Source of the DNA: Ottowia oryzae
GTDB taxonomy: Bacteria; Pseudomonadota; Gammaproteobacteria; Burkholderiales; Burkholderiaceae_C
DNA length: 64,000 nucleotides
Direction: 5' to 3'
NCBI RefSeq assembly: GCF_003008535.1
Contig: NZ_CP027666.1
Span: forward strand, 558,001-622,000
The position numbers were made by a program, and so were the translations under genes. Below, in pieces: positions 15,601 to 23,705 of the stretch. A model generated the notes under the pieces. That model did no database searches and had not been told where the DNA came from. It saw nothing but the letters and a program-made list of their open reading frames with translations. Numbering within the stretch: the stretch's first letter is position 1; every line of letters begins with the position of its first letter.

Positions 15601-15639
15601 TGCCCGTCAGGCGCGCCCGCACAAGGCACACTTCGCGCC

Positions 15640-16341
15640 ATGAAGCTGCTGATCGTCGAAGACGAGGCCAAGACGGGCGACTACCTGCGCCAGGGGCTCC
15701 AGGAGGCGGGCTATACCGTGCTGCTGGCGCGCAACGGGCCGGACGGCCTGCACCTGGCGCTGACGGAAACGCCCGACCTGATCGTGCTGGACGTGATGCT
15801 GCCCGGGCTGGACGGCTGGCAGGTGCTGGGCGCGCTGCGCCAGACGGGGCGCGAAGTGCCCGTGCTGTTCTTGACCGCGCGCGGCGCCGTCGAAGACCGC
15901 GTGAAAGGGCTGGAGCTCGGCGCCGACGACTACCTGGTCAAGCCCTTTGCCTTTGCCGAGCTGCTGGCGCGCGTGCGCACGCTGCTGCGGCGCGGGCGCG
16001 GCGGTGCCGGGCCGGGCGCGGCCGAGCCCACCACGCTGGCCGCCGCCGACCTGTCGCTGGACCTGCTGCGGCGCCGCGCCACGCGAGCGGGCCAGCGCAT
16101 CGACCTGACGGCCAAGGAATTCGCCCTGCTGGAGCTGCTGCTGCGCCGGCGCGGCGAGGTGCTGCCGCGCTCGCTGATCGCCGCGCAGGTGTGGGACATG
16201 AACTTCGACAGCGACACCAACGTGGTCGAAGTGGCCGTGCGCCGCCTGCGCGCCAAGGTGGACGACGCCTTTGAACCCAAGCTGATCCAGACGGTGCGCG
16301 GCATGGGCTACGTGCTGGACGAGGCACCCCGCCAGCCATGA
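15640..16341 (+). CDS. copR: heavy-metal response regulator, OmpR family (CopR/CusR type)
   Basis: 233-residue two-component regulator. The receiver domain (1-115) begins MKLLIVEDEAKTGDYLRQGL and has the phosphoacceptor in LIVLDVMLPGLDGWQVL (near 51) and the switch Lys in DDYLVKPF. The OmpR-type winged helix (about 135-225) contains LTAKEFALLELLLRRRGEVL and SDTNVVEVAVRRLRAKVDD, characteristic of the copper/silver subfamily. It overlaps copS by ATGA (16338-16341) and is divergent from copA, its probable target. Confidence 0.95.
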   Translation: MKLLIVEDEAKTGDYLRQGLQEAGYTVLLARNGPDGLHLALTETPDLIVLDVMLPGLDGWQVLGALRQTGREVPVLFLTARGAVEDRVKGLELGADDYLVKPFAFAELLARVRTLLRRGRGGAGPGAAEPTTLAAADLSLDLLRRRATRAGQRIDLTAKEFALLELLLRRRGEVLPRSLIAAQVWDMNFDSDTNVVEVAVRRLRAKVDDAFEPKLIQTVRGMGYVLDEAPRQP

Positions 16342-17786
16342 ACACGCAGCGCACCCCCACGCCGCGCCCGCCGGGCGCATCGCTCAGCACCCGGCTCACG
16401 CTGCTGTTTGCCCTGGTCGCAAGTGCGGCGCTGGCGCTGCTGGGCGGCGTAACGCTGCTGGCGCTGAACCTGCACTTTGAGGCGCAGGACCGCGACATCC
16501 TGCAAGCGCACCTGCAACAGGCGCGCCACCTGCTGGCGCGGGTGGACAACACCGGCGCGCTGGCCGCCCTGCCCGCCGACCTGAGCGCCGCCTTCGGCAC
16601 GCAAAAGGATTTGGCGGTGCGTGTGCAAGGCGCGTACGCGCAGCCGCTGTTCGAGCAGCACAGCGAAGCGCAGATGCCCCCCGCGCTGATGGCGCACCCC
16701 GCCACGGCGCCGCCGGCCCCGCTGATCACCTGGCGCGAGGGCCGCAACGCCTGGCGCGGCAGCGCGATGGTGATGCCGCTGCCCATGCCGGGCGCGGCGC
16801 CGCTGACGGTGGCGATGGCGCTGGACATTCGCCACCACGAGGCTTTCACCACCAGCTTTCGCCGGGCGCTGATCGGCTACGTGCTGCTGGCCGCGCTGGC
16901 CTGCGCGCTGCTGGGCAGCTGGGTGGTGCGGCGCGGCCTGCGCCCGCTGCTGCTGATGCGCGCGCAGGCCGAACGCATCGGCGCGGGCCAGCTGGACGCG
17001 CGCATGCCCGTGCAAGAAGCGCCCATTGAGCTGGCCGAGTTGGCCGCCACGCTCAACGCCATGCTGGCGCGGCTGGAAAGCGCGTTTGCCCGCCTGTCCA
17101 CCTATTCGTCCGACATCGCGCACGAGCTGCGCACGCCGCTGTCCAACCTGATGACGCAAACGCACGTGGCGCTGGCCCAGCCGCGCGACGCCGCCGCCTA
17201 CCGCGAGGTGCTGGCCAGCAACGCCGAAGAGCTGGAACGTCTGTCGCGCACCGTGGCCGACATGCTGTTTCTGGCGCAGGCCGAGCACGGCGAGCTGCTG
17301 CCCTCGCGCCAGCCGGTGGCGCTGGGCGCCGAGGTGCGCGCGCTGTTCGACTTTTACGAAGCCCTGGCCGAAGACCGCGGCATCGCGCTGCGCCTGCAGG
17401 GCGACGGCACGGTGCTGGGCGATTCGCTGATGCTGCGCCGCGCCATCGGCAACCTGCTGTCCAACGCGCTGCGCTACACGCCGCGCGGTGGCGCGATCGA
17501 CGTAACGATTGCGCCGCGCGACGGCCAGGTCGTGCTGCGCGTGCGCAACGACGGCACGCCCATTGCCGCCGAAGCGCTGCCGCGCCTGTTCGAGCGCTTT
17601 TACCGCGCCGAGCCCGACCGCAGCCACGCGCAGGGCCAGGGCGACGGCGCCGGGCTGGGCCTGGCCATCACGCAGGCCATCGTGCAGGCGCACGGCGGGC
17701 GCATTTCGGCCAGCGCCGAGGCGAATGGCAATGTCATGGAGATCGTGCTGCCAGAGCAGCGCGCTCAGCCAGTTCAAAATTGGTAG
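16338..17786 (+). CDS. copS: heavy-metal sensor histidine kinase (CopS/CusS type)
   Basis: 482-residue inner-membrane sensor of periplasmic copper. Order: TM1 (about 18-40, LTLLFALVASAALALLGGVT), a periplasmic loop, TM2 (about 176-198, GYVLLAALACALLGSWVV), HAMP (about 199-250), the H-box SSDIAHELRTPLSNLMTQTH near 258, and an ATPase domain with AIGNLLSNALRYTPRGG and GAGLGLAITQAIV. Translationally coupled to copR. Its TAG stop at 17784-17786 is the TAG of a dispersed repeat (TAGCTACC...), so the last codons may differ from orthologues. Confidence 0.94.
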   Translation: MNTQRTPTPRPPGASLSTRLTLLFALVASAALALLGGVTLLALNLHFEAQDRDILQAHLQQARHLLARVDNTGALAALPADLSAAFGTQKDLAVRVQGAYAQPLFEQHSEAQMPPALMAHPATAPPAPLITWREGRNAWRGSAMVMPLPMPGAAPLTVAMALDIRHHEAFTTSFRRALIGYVLLAALACALLGSWVVRRGLRPLLLMRAQAERIGAGQLDARMPVQEAPIELAELAATLNAMLARLESAFARLSTYSSDIAHELRTPLSNLMTQTHVALAQPRDAAAYREVLASNAEELERLSRTVADMLFLAQAEHGELLPSRQPVALGAEVRALFDFYEALAEDRGIALRLQGDGTVLGDSLMLRRAIGNLLSNALRYTPRGGAIDVTIAPRDGQVVLRVRNDGTPIAAEALPRLFERFYRAEPDRSHAQGQGDGAGLGLAITQAIVQAHGGRISASAEANGNVMEIVLPEQRAQPVQNW

Positions 17787-17825
17787 CTACCCACGCAGCA
17801 TGGACGCACGCTAGGCCTTTTTTCT
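17778..17825 (+). repeat. dispersed palindromic repeat, degenerate copy at copS 3' end
   Basis: TTGGTAGCTACCCACGC, spacer, GCACGCTAGGCC and a T-run. It supplies the copS stop codon, and its hairpin plus T-run could act as a terminator. Confidence 0.55.
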
Positions 17826-18045
17826 ATCCCTCATCCGCGTGACAGCCAGCCGATTTCTTGCGCGTTTCTTACATAATCGTCTGTCGCGTGGCCGCACCGG
17901 CGGTCGCGTCGGTTCCGCCTTTCGTGCCATTTTTGCGGGTGCCCAGGCTTGAATATCCGCAAGCCTCGGCACAATCAGCACAAGTAGCTTTTTCTTACTT
18001 TCGACCGTGACAGCCGCCTGAGCTTCGGGCAGAAATTACGCCCCC

Positions 18046-18891
18046 ATGCCCGACAAACTGCCCCCGCTCCCGCCGCGTTCGCGCCAGTGGTCCGACCTGG
18101 TGACGAACGACTTCGCCACGCTGGATCTGCCGCGCGTGATCGCGGTGATGCCCCTGGGCGCGACCGAGCAGCACGGCCCGCACTTGCCCCTGTCGGTGGA
18201 CGCCAACCTGGCGCACAGCATGGTGCACGCGGCCATCGCGCACCTGCCTTCCAGCGTGCCCGCGCTGTTCCTGCCTGTGCAGCGCATCGGCTACAGCCCC
18301 GAGCACAGCGCCTTTGCCGGCACGCTGAGCCTGAAGGCTGACACCGTCATCCGCCTGTGGACCGACATCGCCGAAAGCGTGGCCGTCAGCGGCGTGAGCA
18401 AGCTCGTGCTGTTCAACACGCACGGTGGCAACGTGGGCCTGATGGACGTGGTGGCGCGCGACCTGCGCATGCGCCTGGGCATGCTGGTGTACTGCGTGAG
18501 CTGGTTCAACCTGCCACTGAAAGGCGCCGACGGCGAAGAGCTGATGGCGCGCTTCAGCGCCGACGAGCAGCGCTTTGGCGTGCACGGCGGCGAGGTAGAG
18601 ACGGCGATGATGCTGGCCCTCAAGCCCCGGCTGGTGCGCAAGACCAAGGCCCAAAACTTTGTGTCCAGCTCGCAGCGGCGGTCGCAGGATTTCCCCATCC
18701 TGGGCAACGGCAAGAGCGCCAAGCTGGCCTGGGCCGCGCAGGATCTGCACCCGGACGGCGCGGCGGGCAACGCCGCCGCCGCCCAGCCCGAAGACGGCCT
18801 GGCGCTGGTGGATGCGGCGGGCCGTTCGCTGGCCGCGCTGCTCGAAGAAATCGACCGCCTGCCGCCCGACACGCTGCGCGGCATGGGGTAA
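18046..18891 (+). CDS. creatininase-family amidohydrolase
   Basis: 281-residue cytoplasmic metalloenzyme family (creatininase, MftE and FAPy deformylase relatives). Metal-ligand motifs are visible: PLGATEQHGPHLPLSVD (about 37-53), the central FNTHGGNVGLMD (about 123-135) and FGVHGGEVETAMML (about 180-193). The family cleaves cyclic or formyl amides; the substrate cannot be told here. It is followed 223 bp later by a Bug receptor on the same strand, suggesting both may serve one uptake/catabolic pathway, though a dispersed repeat lies between them. The start ATG at 18046 is the first in the frame and aligns with the family. Confidence 0.88.
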   Translation: MPDKLPPLPPRSRQWSDLVTNDFATLDLPRVIAVMPLGATEQHGPHLPLSVDANLAHSMVHAAIAHLPSSVPALFLPVQRIGYSPEHSAFAGTLSLKADTVIRLWTDIAESVAVSGVSKLVLFNTHGGNVGLMDVVARDLRMRLGMLVYCVSWFNLPLKGADGEELMARFSADEQRFGVHGGEVETAMMLALKPRLVRKTKAQNFVSSSQRRSQDFPILGNGKSAKLAWAAQDLHPDGAAGNAAAAQPEDGLALVDAAGRSLAALLEEIDRLPPDTLRGMG

Positions 18892-19015
18892 CGGGCCGGG
18901 CCGGGCTGCTGGCCGTGCGCGCGGGGCTGAGCGCACCGCTCGGCGCCGTAGAGCGGGGCATCGCGGCCCCACGTGCCGACCTTCGCTCCACCTCGCCAGC
19001 TTGATTACTCTGTCT

Positions 19016-19071
19016 TTGATAGCTGCCAGCGCTGGTGGGGCAAGCGCTGAAGGCGCATTCGGCTTTCAACC
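19016..19071 (+). repeat. dispersed palindromic repeat, full-length copy
   Basis: TTTGATAGCTGCCAGCGCTG, GTGGGGCAAGCGCTGAAGGC and CATTCGGCTTTCAA; nearly the consensus. Located between the creatininase-family gene and the following Bug receptor gene. Confidence 0.9.
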
Positions 19072-19114
19072 CTAGAATTCGGGCTTCATCTATTCCCACA
19101 ACCCTTCATTCGCC

Positions 19115-20101
19115 ATGTCCACGCACCTGTCGCGCCGCCAGTTCACCGCCCGTTTAGCCACCGCCGCCGTGGCGCTGCCCGCCGGGCTGAGCTCGGCCTG
19201 GGCGTCGGACGATCGGCCGATCCGCATCATGGTGGGCTTTCCGCCGGGCGGCGGCAGCGACGCCATCGCGCGTCTGCTGGCCGAAAAGCTGAAGGACGAG
19301 CTCAAACGCCCGGTGATCGTGGACAACCGCCCCGGCGCCGGTGGCCAGCTGGCGGCGCAGCTGCTCAAGGGCGCCGCGCCAGACGGCACCACGGTGTTTT
19401 TATCGCACGACCACACCATCTCGATCCTGCCGCAGGTGGTGGCGCGCCCGGGTTTCAACCCGCAGGCCGACTTCACCCCGCTGGGCGGCTTTGCCACCTT
19501 CGTGAACGGGCTGGCCGTGTCGCCCGGCACACCGGCCAAATCGATGGCCGAGTACGTGGCCTGGGTGAAGGCGCAGGGCGGCAAGAGCTCGATCGGCATT
19601 CCGGCGCCCGCGTCCACGCCCGAATTCCTGGTGCAGCTGATCGGCAAGAAGTACGGGCTGGACCTGGTGCCCGTGCCCTACAAGGGCAGCGCGCCCATGA
19701 TCGGCGACATGCTGGGCAACCAGATTCCGGCTGGCATCGGTTCGGTGCAGGATTTCATCGAATACCAACGCACAGGCCGGGTGCGCATGATCGGCGTGCT
19801 GGGCGGCAAGCGCCAGGCCGCCATGCCCGACGTGCCCACGCTGAACGAGCTGGGCTTCAAAGGCCTGGACGACCTGCCTTTCTACGGCATCTGGGCGCCC
19901 AAGGGCACGCCGGTGGACTTCATCAACAGCTTCACCCACGCGCTGGACAAGGTGGTGGCGCAGCACGACGTGCACAAGCAGCTGACCGACCTGGGCCTGA
20001 CGGTGGAATACATGTCGCCCAGGCAACTCGATGCGCGCGAGCGCGCTTACACGCAAGTGTGGTCGCGCATCATCCGCGACAGCGGGTTCAAGGCGCAGTA
20101 A
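19115..20101 (+). CDS. Bug-family substrate-binding protein (Tat-type signal)
   Basis: 328-residue periplasmic solute receptor. The N-terminus HLSRRQFTARLATAAVALPA has an RR motif and long n-region consistent with Tat export. It continues with the Bug signature RPIRIMVGFPPGGGSDAIAR, NRPGAGGQLAAQL and PYKGSAPMIGDMLGNQIP. No TctAB permease is adjacent. It follows the creatininase-family gene and may share its substrate pathway (inference). Convergent with the histidine phosphatase gene at 20206. Confidence 0.93.
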   Translation: MSTHLSRRQFTARLATAAVALPAGLSSAWASDDRPIRIMVGFPPGGGSDAIARLLAEKLKDELKRPVIVDNRPGAGGQLAAQLLKGAAPDGTTVFLSHDHTISILPQVVARPGFNPQADFTPLGGFATFVNGLAVSPGTPAKSMAEYVAWVKAQGGKSSIGIPAPASTPEFLVQLIGKKYGLDLVPVPYKGSAPMIGDMLGNQIPAGIGSVQDFIEYQRTGRVRMIGVLGGKRQAAMPDVPTLNELGFKGLDDLPFYGIWAPKGTPVDFINSFTHALDKVVAQHDVHKQLTDLGLTVEYMSPRQLDARERAYTQVWSRIIRDSGFKAQ

Positions 20102-20205
20102 AGGGGCTGAGGCGCTGGGGCGCCCCTCCTAGAACGGCGTGGGCCTGAATGAAGGCCAGCGTGCCACGCGCGGTCTCGAGCCGTCGGGCACCGCCTCGAT
20201 CCAGC

Positions 20206-20892
20206 TCAGGCGTACGTCACCCAGTCGCGGTATTCCGGCGCATCCAGGTGCGGCAAGGTGTTGTAGGTGACCAGGTTCAAGTGCTTGGGGCTGACGTGCA
20301 GCTCGGTCACCGCGCTGCTGCGGATGCGCAGGTTCAGCTCGATGGTGGTTTCGGGCGTGGTGCCCAGCACGTGGCCAACGGCGGTGGCAATGGGCCCGCC
20401 GCTGGAGACGATCATCACCTGCCCGTCACCGCCCGCCAGGCTGCGCACGTGGTCCAGCGCGCCAACGACGCCCGCGCGAAAGTCGGCGTAGCTGGGCATG
20501 CCCGCGGGTTCGATCTGGCCCGCCATCCACGCGGCCATGCCCTGGCGCAGCAGCCGAAAGTGCTGGCGGTACAGCTCGGGCGTGTCGGGCTTGGGCAGTG
20601 GCGCGGGGTGCACGGCGCTGATCAAGGCGTGGCTGTCGTACTCGTTCAGCCCCGGCCACGCTGTGTGCGGCGTGGCGGCCAGCCCGGCGCCGGCGGCAAT
20701 GCCGTCCCAGGTCTGGCGCTGACGACGCAGGGTGCCGGTCAGCACCGCGTCCAGGCGCAGTGCTTCGCCGTGGCGCCAGCGCAGGTATTCGCCCAGCCGC
20801 ACGCTCTGGCGCTGGCCGAGCGGGCTGAGTTGGTCGTAATCGTCGGCACCAAAACTGGCCTGGCCGTGGCGCACGAGGTAAAGCGTTCCCAT
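20206..20892 (-). CDS. histidine phosphatase family protein (phosphoglycerate mutase-like)
   Basis: 228-residue cytoplasmic phosphatase or mutase. It begins MGTLYLVRHGQASFGADDYD, the catalytic RHG motif at residues 8-10, with LSPLGQRQSVRLGEYL next, a second arginine in TGTLRRQRQTWDGI, and the distal histidine region MIVSSGGPIATAVGHVLG. The last is unusual because SSGG replaces the more common SHGG. The ATG at 20892 places the RHG motif at the canonical position; the 27 further open codons upstream are not conserved-looking. Substrate unknown. Divergent from the hybrid kinase gene. Confidence 0.87.
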   Translation of the reverse strand: MGTLYLVRHGQASFGADDYDQLSPLGQRQSVRLGEYLRWRHGEALRLDAVLTGTLRRQRQTWDGIAAGAGLAATPHTAWPGLNEYDSHALISAVHPAPLPKPDTPELYRQHFRLLRQGMAAWMAGQIEPAGMPSYADFRAGVVGALDHVRSLAGGDGQVMIVSSGGPIATAVGHVLGTTPETTIELNLRIRSSAVTELHVSPKHLNLVTYNTLPHLDAPEYRDWVTYA

Positions 20893-20990
20893 GGCGGCGA
20901 TTGTGGGGCGCGCACCCGCTGGGGCGCGCTGCGTAGGTGACAGCCGTTGCGTGCTGTTCGACCGCCGTGGCACCGCCTACACTGCGCCCC

Positions 20991-22874
20991 ATGAGCGCCC
21001 CGCCCACCGCCGCGCCCGAGGCGACGGCCCCGCCTGCCGCATGGCCCGCCGCACCGCATGCGCGCGAGTCGCACACGGTGACGGCTGAACGTGACCGCTA
21101 CGTGCGCGAGCGCTTGAACTTCCAGGTGTTCACGCTGGGCCGCGCGACGCAGGCGGTGGCGCTGGTGGCCGCCGTGCTGCTGTGGGGCGCGTTCTACTGG
21201 GTCACGCGCGATGGACGGGTGCTGGGCTGGGCGGCCATGGTGCACTGCGCTCAGGCCCTGCGCTACGCCGGCTTTGCCGGGACGGCGCGGCGCTATCCGG
21301 CCAGCCGCTATCCCGACGCCCTGCCGTCCGAGGCGATCCGCCACGTGTCGCCCTTGCTGCTCATGACGTCCTGCGCGTGGGGCGCTGCGCCCTGGCTGCT
21401 GACGCCCGCCAACGGAGCGCACGATGCGCAGCTGCCGGTGCTGGCCATCTTTCTCTTCGGGATGATCGCCGGCTCCATCCCGGCCATCATGCCCATGCCC
21501 GCGCTGGTGGCGGTGTGGCTGGTGCCGCTGGCGCTGTCGCTGTCCGCGCGCTTTGCCTGGGTGGGCAGCGCGCAGGGCTGGATCACGGCCATCGGCGCGC
21601 TGCTGTTTGCCGTCACCATGGCGCGCTTTGCCATCGCGCAGCGGCGCCTGCTGGTGGCCGAGCTGCGCGGCCAGCTGGAGCGCGAAGAGCTGACCGCCCA
21701 ACTGGTCACCCGCACGCGCGAGCTGCAGCGCCTGAACCAGGAGCGCAGCCGCTTTTTCGCCTCGGCCAGCCACGACCTGCGCCAGCCCGTGCACGCGCTG
21801 GCGCTGTTCTCGCGGTCGCTGCTGCGCGATCTGCAGGGCCACGCCGCGCAGCCCGTGGCCCAGCGCGTCGTGCAGTCCACCGACGCTGTCAGCGGCCTGC
21901 TCAACGCCATGCTGGACATCTCGCGCATCGATGCGGGTACCGTGGTGCCGCGCCCCACCGACGTGGCCGTGGACGAAGTGTTCATGCGCGTAGCCCAGCT
22001 GTTCGAGCCGCGCGCGCAAGAAGCGGGGCTGGCGCTGCGCTTTCACACGCCGCCCGCCGTGATGCGGGTGGACGGCGAACTGCTGCTGCGCATCCTGGCC
22101 AACTTTGTCGACAACGCCATCAAGTACACCCCGCGCGGCGGCGTGCTGGTGGCCGCCCGCCCGCGCGGTGACTGGATGCGCCTGGCCGTGTGGGACACGG
22201 GCATCGGCATTGCCGACGACCAGATCGCCCACGTGTTCGACGAGTTCTATCAAGCCCACAACCCGCAGCGCGACGTGGCGCGCGGGCTGGGCATCGGCCT
22301 GTCCATCGTGCGGCGGCTGGCGCACCTGCTGGGGGGCGAAGTGGCGGTGCGTTCGCGCTTGGGGCGCGGCACGGTGTTCTGGCTGGACGTGCCCTGCCGC
22401 GCCGCAGCGCAGCCGCAGGCGCCGCTACCCGAGCTGGCCACCTCAGCGTCGCCAGCCACCGCCGACGTGCCCACCGTGCCGATCTCTCCGCCGCGCGTGC
22501 TGGTGCTGGACGACGAGGCCCGGGTGGGCGAGGCGGTGCGCCTGTGGCTGGCGCCGCACTGCGCGCGCGTGCAGGTCACCACCACCACCGAGCAGGCTTG
22601 TACCCACGTCGCGGCTGAGCCCGCGGGCTTTGATGCGCTGGTGGTGGACTACCGCCTGTCAGGCGCGCTGAACGGCATTGAAGCGGCGGCGCAGCTGTGG
22701 CAGCTGGCGGGGCGCACGCTGCCCACCATTCTGGTCACGGGCGACACCGACCCGGCCCGCGTGCGCGCCGCCTACGCCAGCGGGCTGACGGTGATGTTCA
22801 AGCCCGTGCAGCCCGAGGTGCTGCTGCAAACGCTGCGGGAGCTGATCCGCGCCGACGTGGCCAGGCCGGCCTGA
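20991..22874 (+). CDS. orphan hybrid sensor histidine kinase/response regulator
   Basis: 627-residue membrane kinase with a fused receiver. About six hydrophobic segments occupy residues 40-220 (AVALVAAVLLWGAFYWVT, LPVLAIFLFGMIAGSIPAI and others). A coiled linker follows, then an H-box FFASASHDLRQPVHALALFS near 260, ATPase motifs LANFVDNAIKYTPRGG and DTGIGIADDQIAHVFDEFYQ, and GIGLSIVRRLAHLLGG. The C-terminal receiver (about 505-620) has VLVLDDEARVG, the phosphoacceptor in ALVVDYRLSG and the Lys in VMFKPVQPE. The HDLRQP H-box type occurs in hybrid kinases often paired with LuxR-type regulators, none of which is adjacent. The signal is unknown. Confidence 0.9.
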   Translation: MSAPPTAAPEATAPPAAWPAAPHARESHTVTAERDRYVRERLNFQVFTLGRATQAVALVAAVLLWGAFYWVTRDGRVLGWAAMVHCAQALRYAGFAGTARRYPASRYPDALPSEAIRHVSPLLLMTSCAWGAAPWLLTPANGAHDAQLPVLAIFLFGMIAGSIPAIMPMPALVAVWLVPLALSLSARFAWVGSAQGWITAIGALLFAVTMARFAIAQRRLLVAELRGQLEREELTAQLVTRTRELQRLNQERSRFFASASHDLRQPVHALALFSRSLLRDLQGHAAQPVAQRVVQSTDAVSGLLNAMLDISRIDAGTVVPRPTDVAVDEVFMRVAQLFEPRAQEAGLALRFHTPPAVMRVDGELLLRILANFVDNAIKYTPRGGVLVAARPRGDWMRLAVWDTGIGIADDQIAHVFDEFYQAHNPQRDVARGLGIGLSIVRRLAHLLGGEVAVRSRLGRGTVFWLDVPCRAAAQPQAPLPELATSASPATADVPTVPISPPRVLVLDDEARVGEAVRLWLAPHCARVQVTTTTEQACTHVAAEPAGFDALVVDYRLSGALNGIEAAAQLWQLAGRTLPTILVTGDTDPARVRAAYASGLTVMFKPVQPEVLLQTLRELIRADVARPA

Positions 22875-22918
22875 GGCGCGGGGTGGTTCTCATACGAATC
22901 CGCCCTCAAAAATATAAG

Positions 22919-22988
22919 AACCGTTCGGGCTGAGCCTGTCGAAGCCCTGCGCGGTGCATGCACTTCGACAAGCTCAGTGCGAACGGTT
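22919..22988. repeat. REP-like palindrome of the CTTCGACAAGCTCAG type
   Basis: Arms AACCGTTCGGGCTGAG..TGTCGAAG and CTTCGACAAGCTCAG..GAACGGTT form a long imperfect hairpin of about 26 bp per arm. This sequence class is widespread in intergenic regions of proteobacteria. It sits 45 bp after the hybrid kinase stop and may act as a terminator or REP. Confidence 0.85.
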
Positions 22989-23009
22989 TCTGACGGATTG
23001 AACGCAATT

Positions 23010-23077
23010 TGGTATCAGGCTTTCAGCCTTCATGCGCCCGCTGCATCGGCGCAGGCAGCTTTGCTTTTCATAGCAAA
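23010..23077 (-). repeat. dispersed palindromic repeat copy
   Basis: TCAGGCTTTCAGCC, CGCCCGCTGCATCGGCGCAG and GCAGCTTTGCTTTTCATAGC; minus orientation, in the spacer after the hybrid kinase gene. Confidence 0.75.
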
Positions 23078-23151
23078 GCTGGCCTCTGGCCGAGCCTGGC
23101 GCAGAGGTGGCCAGCCAACGAAGGTGTCGCGCGCGGCCTCGCCGGGCCAAA

Positions 23152-23409
23152 TCAATCTTGGTCGAGCAACCGAAAAAGCGCCACGACCGGCCACAAGAGA
23201 AAGCGGGCGACGATCCACAGGAACGCCAGACAGAAGGCGCCTAGAAACAACTGCGCGAGCTGAAGCGGCCATAGCCATGCCGCTACCGCACTCGCCACAC
23301 TGGCGATCGCAGCGATCTTCAGCGTCCGGAAGTTGCGCGGGCTGGGGTCACCGGAAAGGTTCAGCACGATCAGTGCGACGAGAAGTCCAGTGGTCAGAAA
23401 CGTGCCCAT
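23152..23409 (-). CDS. small two-helix membrane protein, function unknown
   Basis: 85-residue product, not recognised. It starts MGTFLTTGLLVALIVLNLSG (first helix about 4-17), then the charged stretch DPSPRNFRTLKI, a second hydrophobic region (IAAIASVASAVAAWLWPL) and a third (LFLGAFCLAFLWIVARFLLW) ending RLLDQD. The ATG at 23409 is chosen because the helix begins there; the frame is open 20 codons upstream. The region 23410-23650 holds nothing else I can support. It could be a real orphan gene or a chance hydrophobic frame. Confidence 0.5.
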   Translation of the reverse strand: MGTFLTTGLLVALIVLNLSGDPSPRNFRTLKIAAIASVASAVAAWLWPLQLAQLFLGAFCLAFLWIVARFLLWPVVALFRLLDQD

Positions 23410-23649
23410 GCGGCAAATTGTGCAGGAAACTGGTGCGTTTCGTGGCGTGTCACCGCCCTCAGCGCGCACAGGCCTGCCGGTCGTCTGCTGGCCCCCGGCG
23501 CGCGCTATGCGATGCAGACGAGGGGCGTCACAAGAAACAACGCTGCGGCGAAAAAGCCACAGGCGCGCGCCCTCCAGACGAGTACGCCGCGCGCTGCTCC
23601 GGCTGGTCGTGGCTCGCTGTTGCAGTTTTTCCTATGCGCAACTGCCTGG

Positions 23650-23705
23650 CCTGACAGAGCCCGCCAGAGCGCATCCATACGGCGTTGGCAGCTATCGTTC
23701 TTGAA
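23650..23705 (-). repeat. dispersed palindromic repeat supplying the threonine dehydratase stop
   Basis: GCCTGACAGAGCCCGCCAGA, GCATCCATACGGCGTTGGCA and GCTATCGTTCTTGAA. Its complement GATAGCTGCC contains the TAG stop (23692-23694) of the upstream minus-strand gene. Confidence 0.7.

Noticed and set aside
23410..23650. Possible gene on the minus strand ending in a hydrophobic segment (FFAAALFLVTPLVCIA)
   Set aside because: The hydrophobic stretch is short and the frame continues into an antisense shadow of the dehydratase; no start codon or family supports it.
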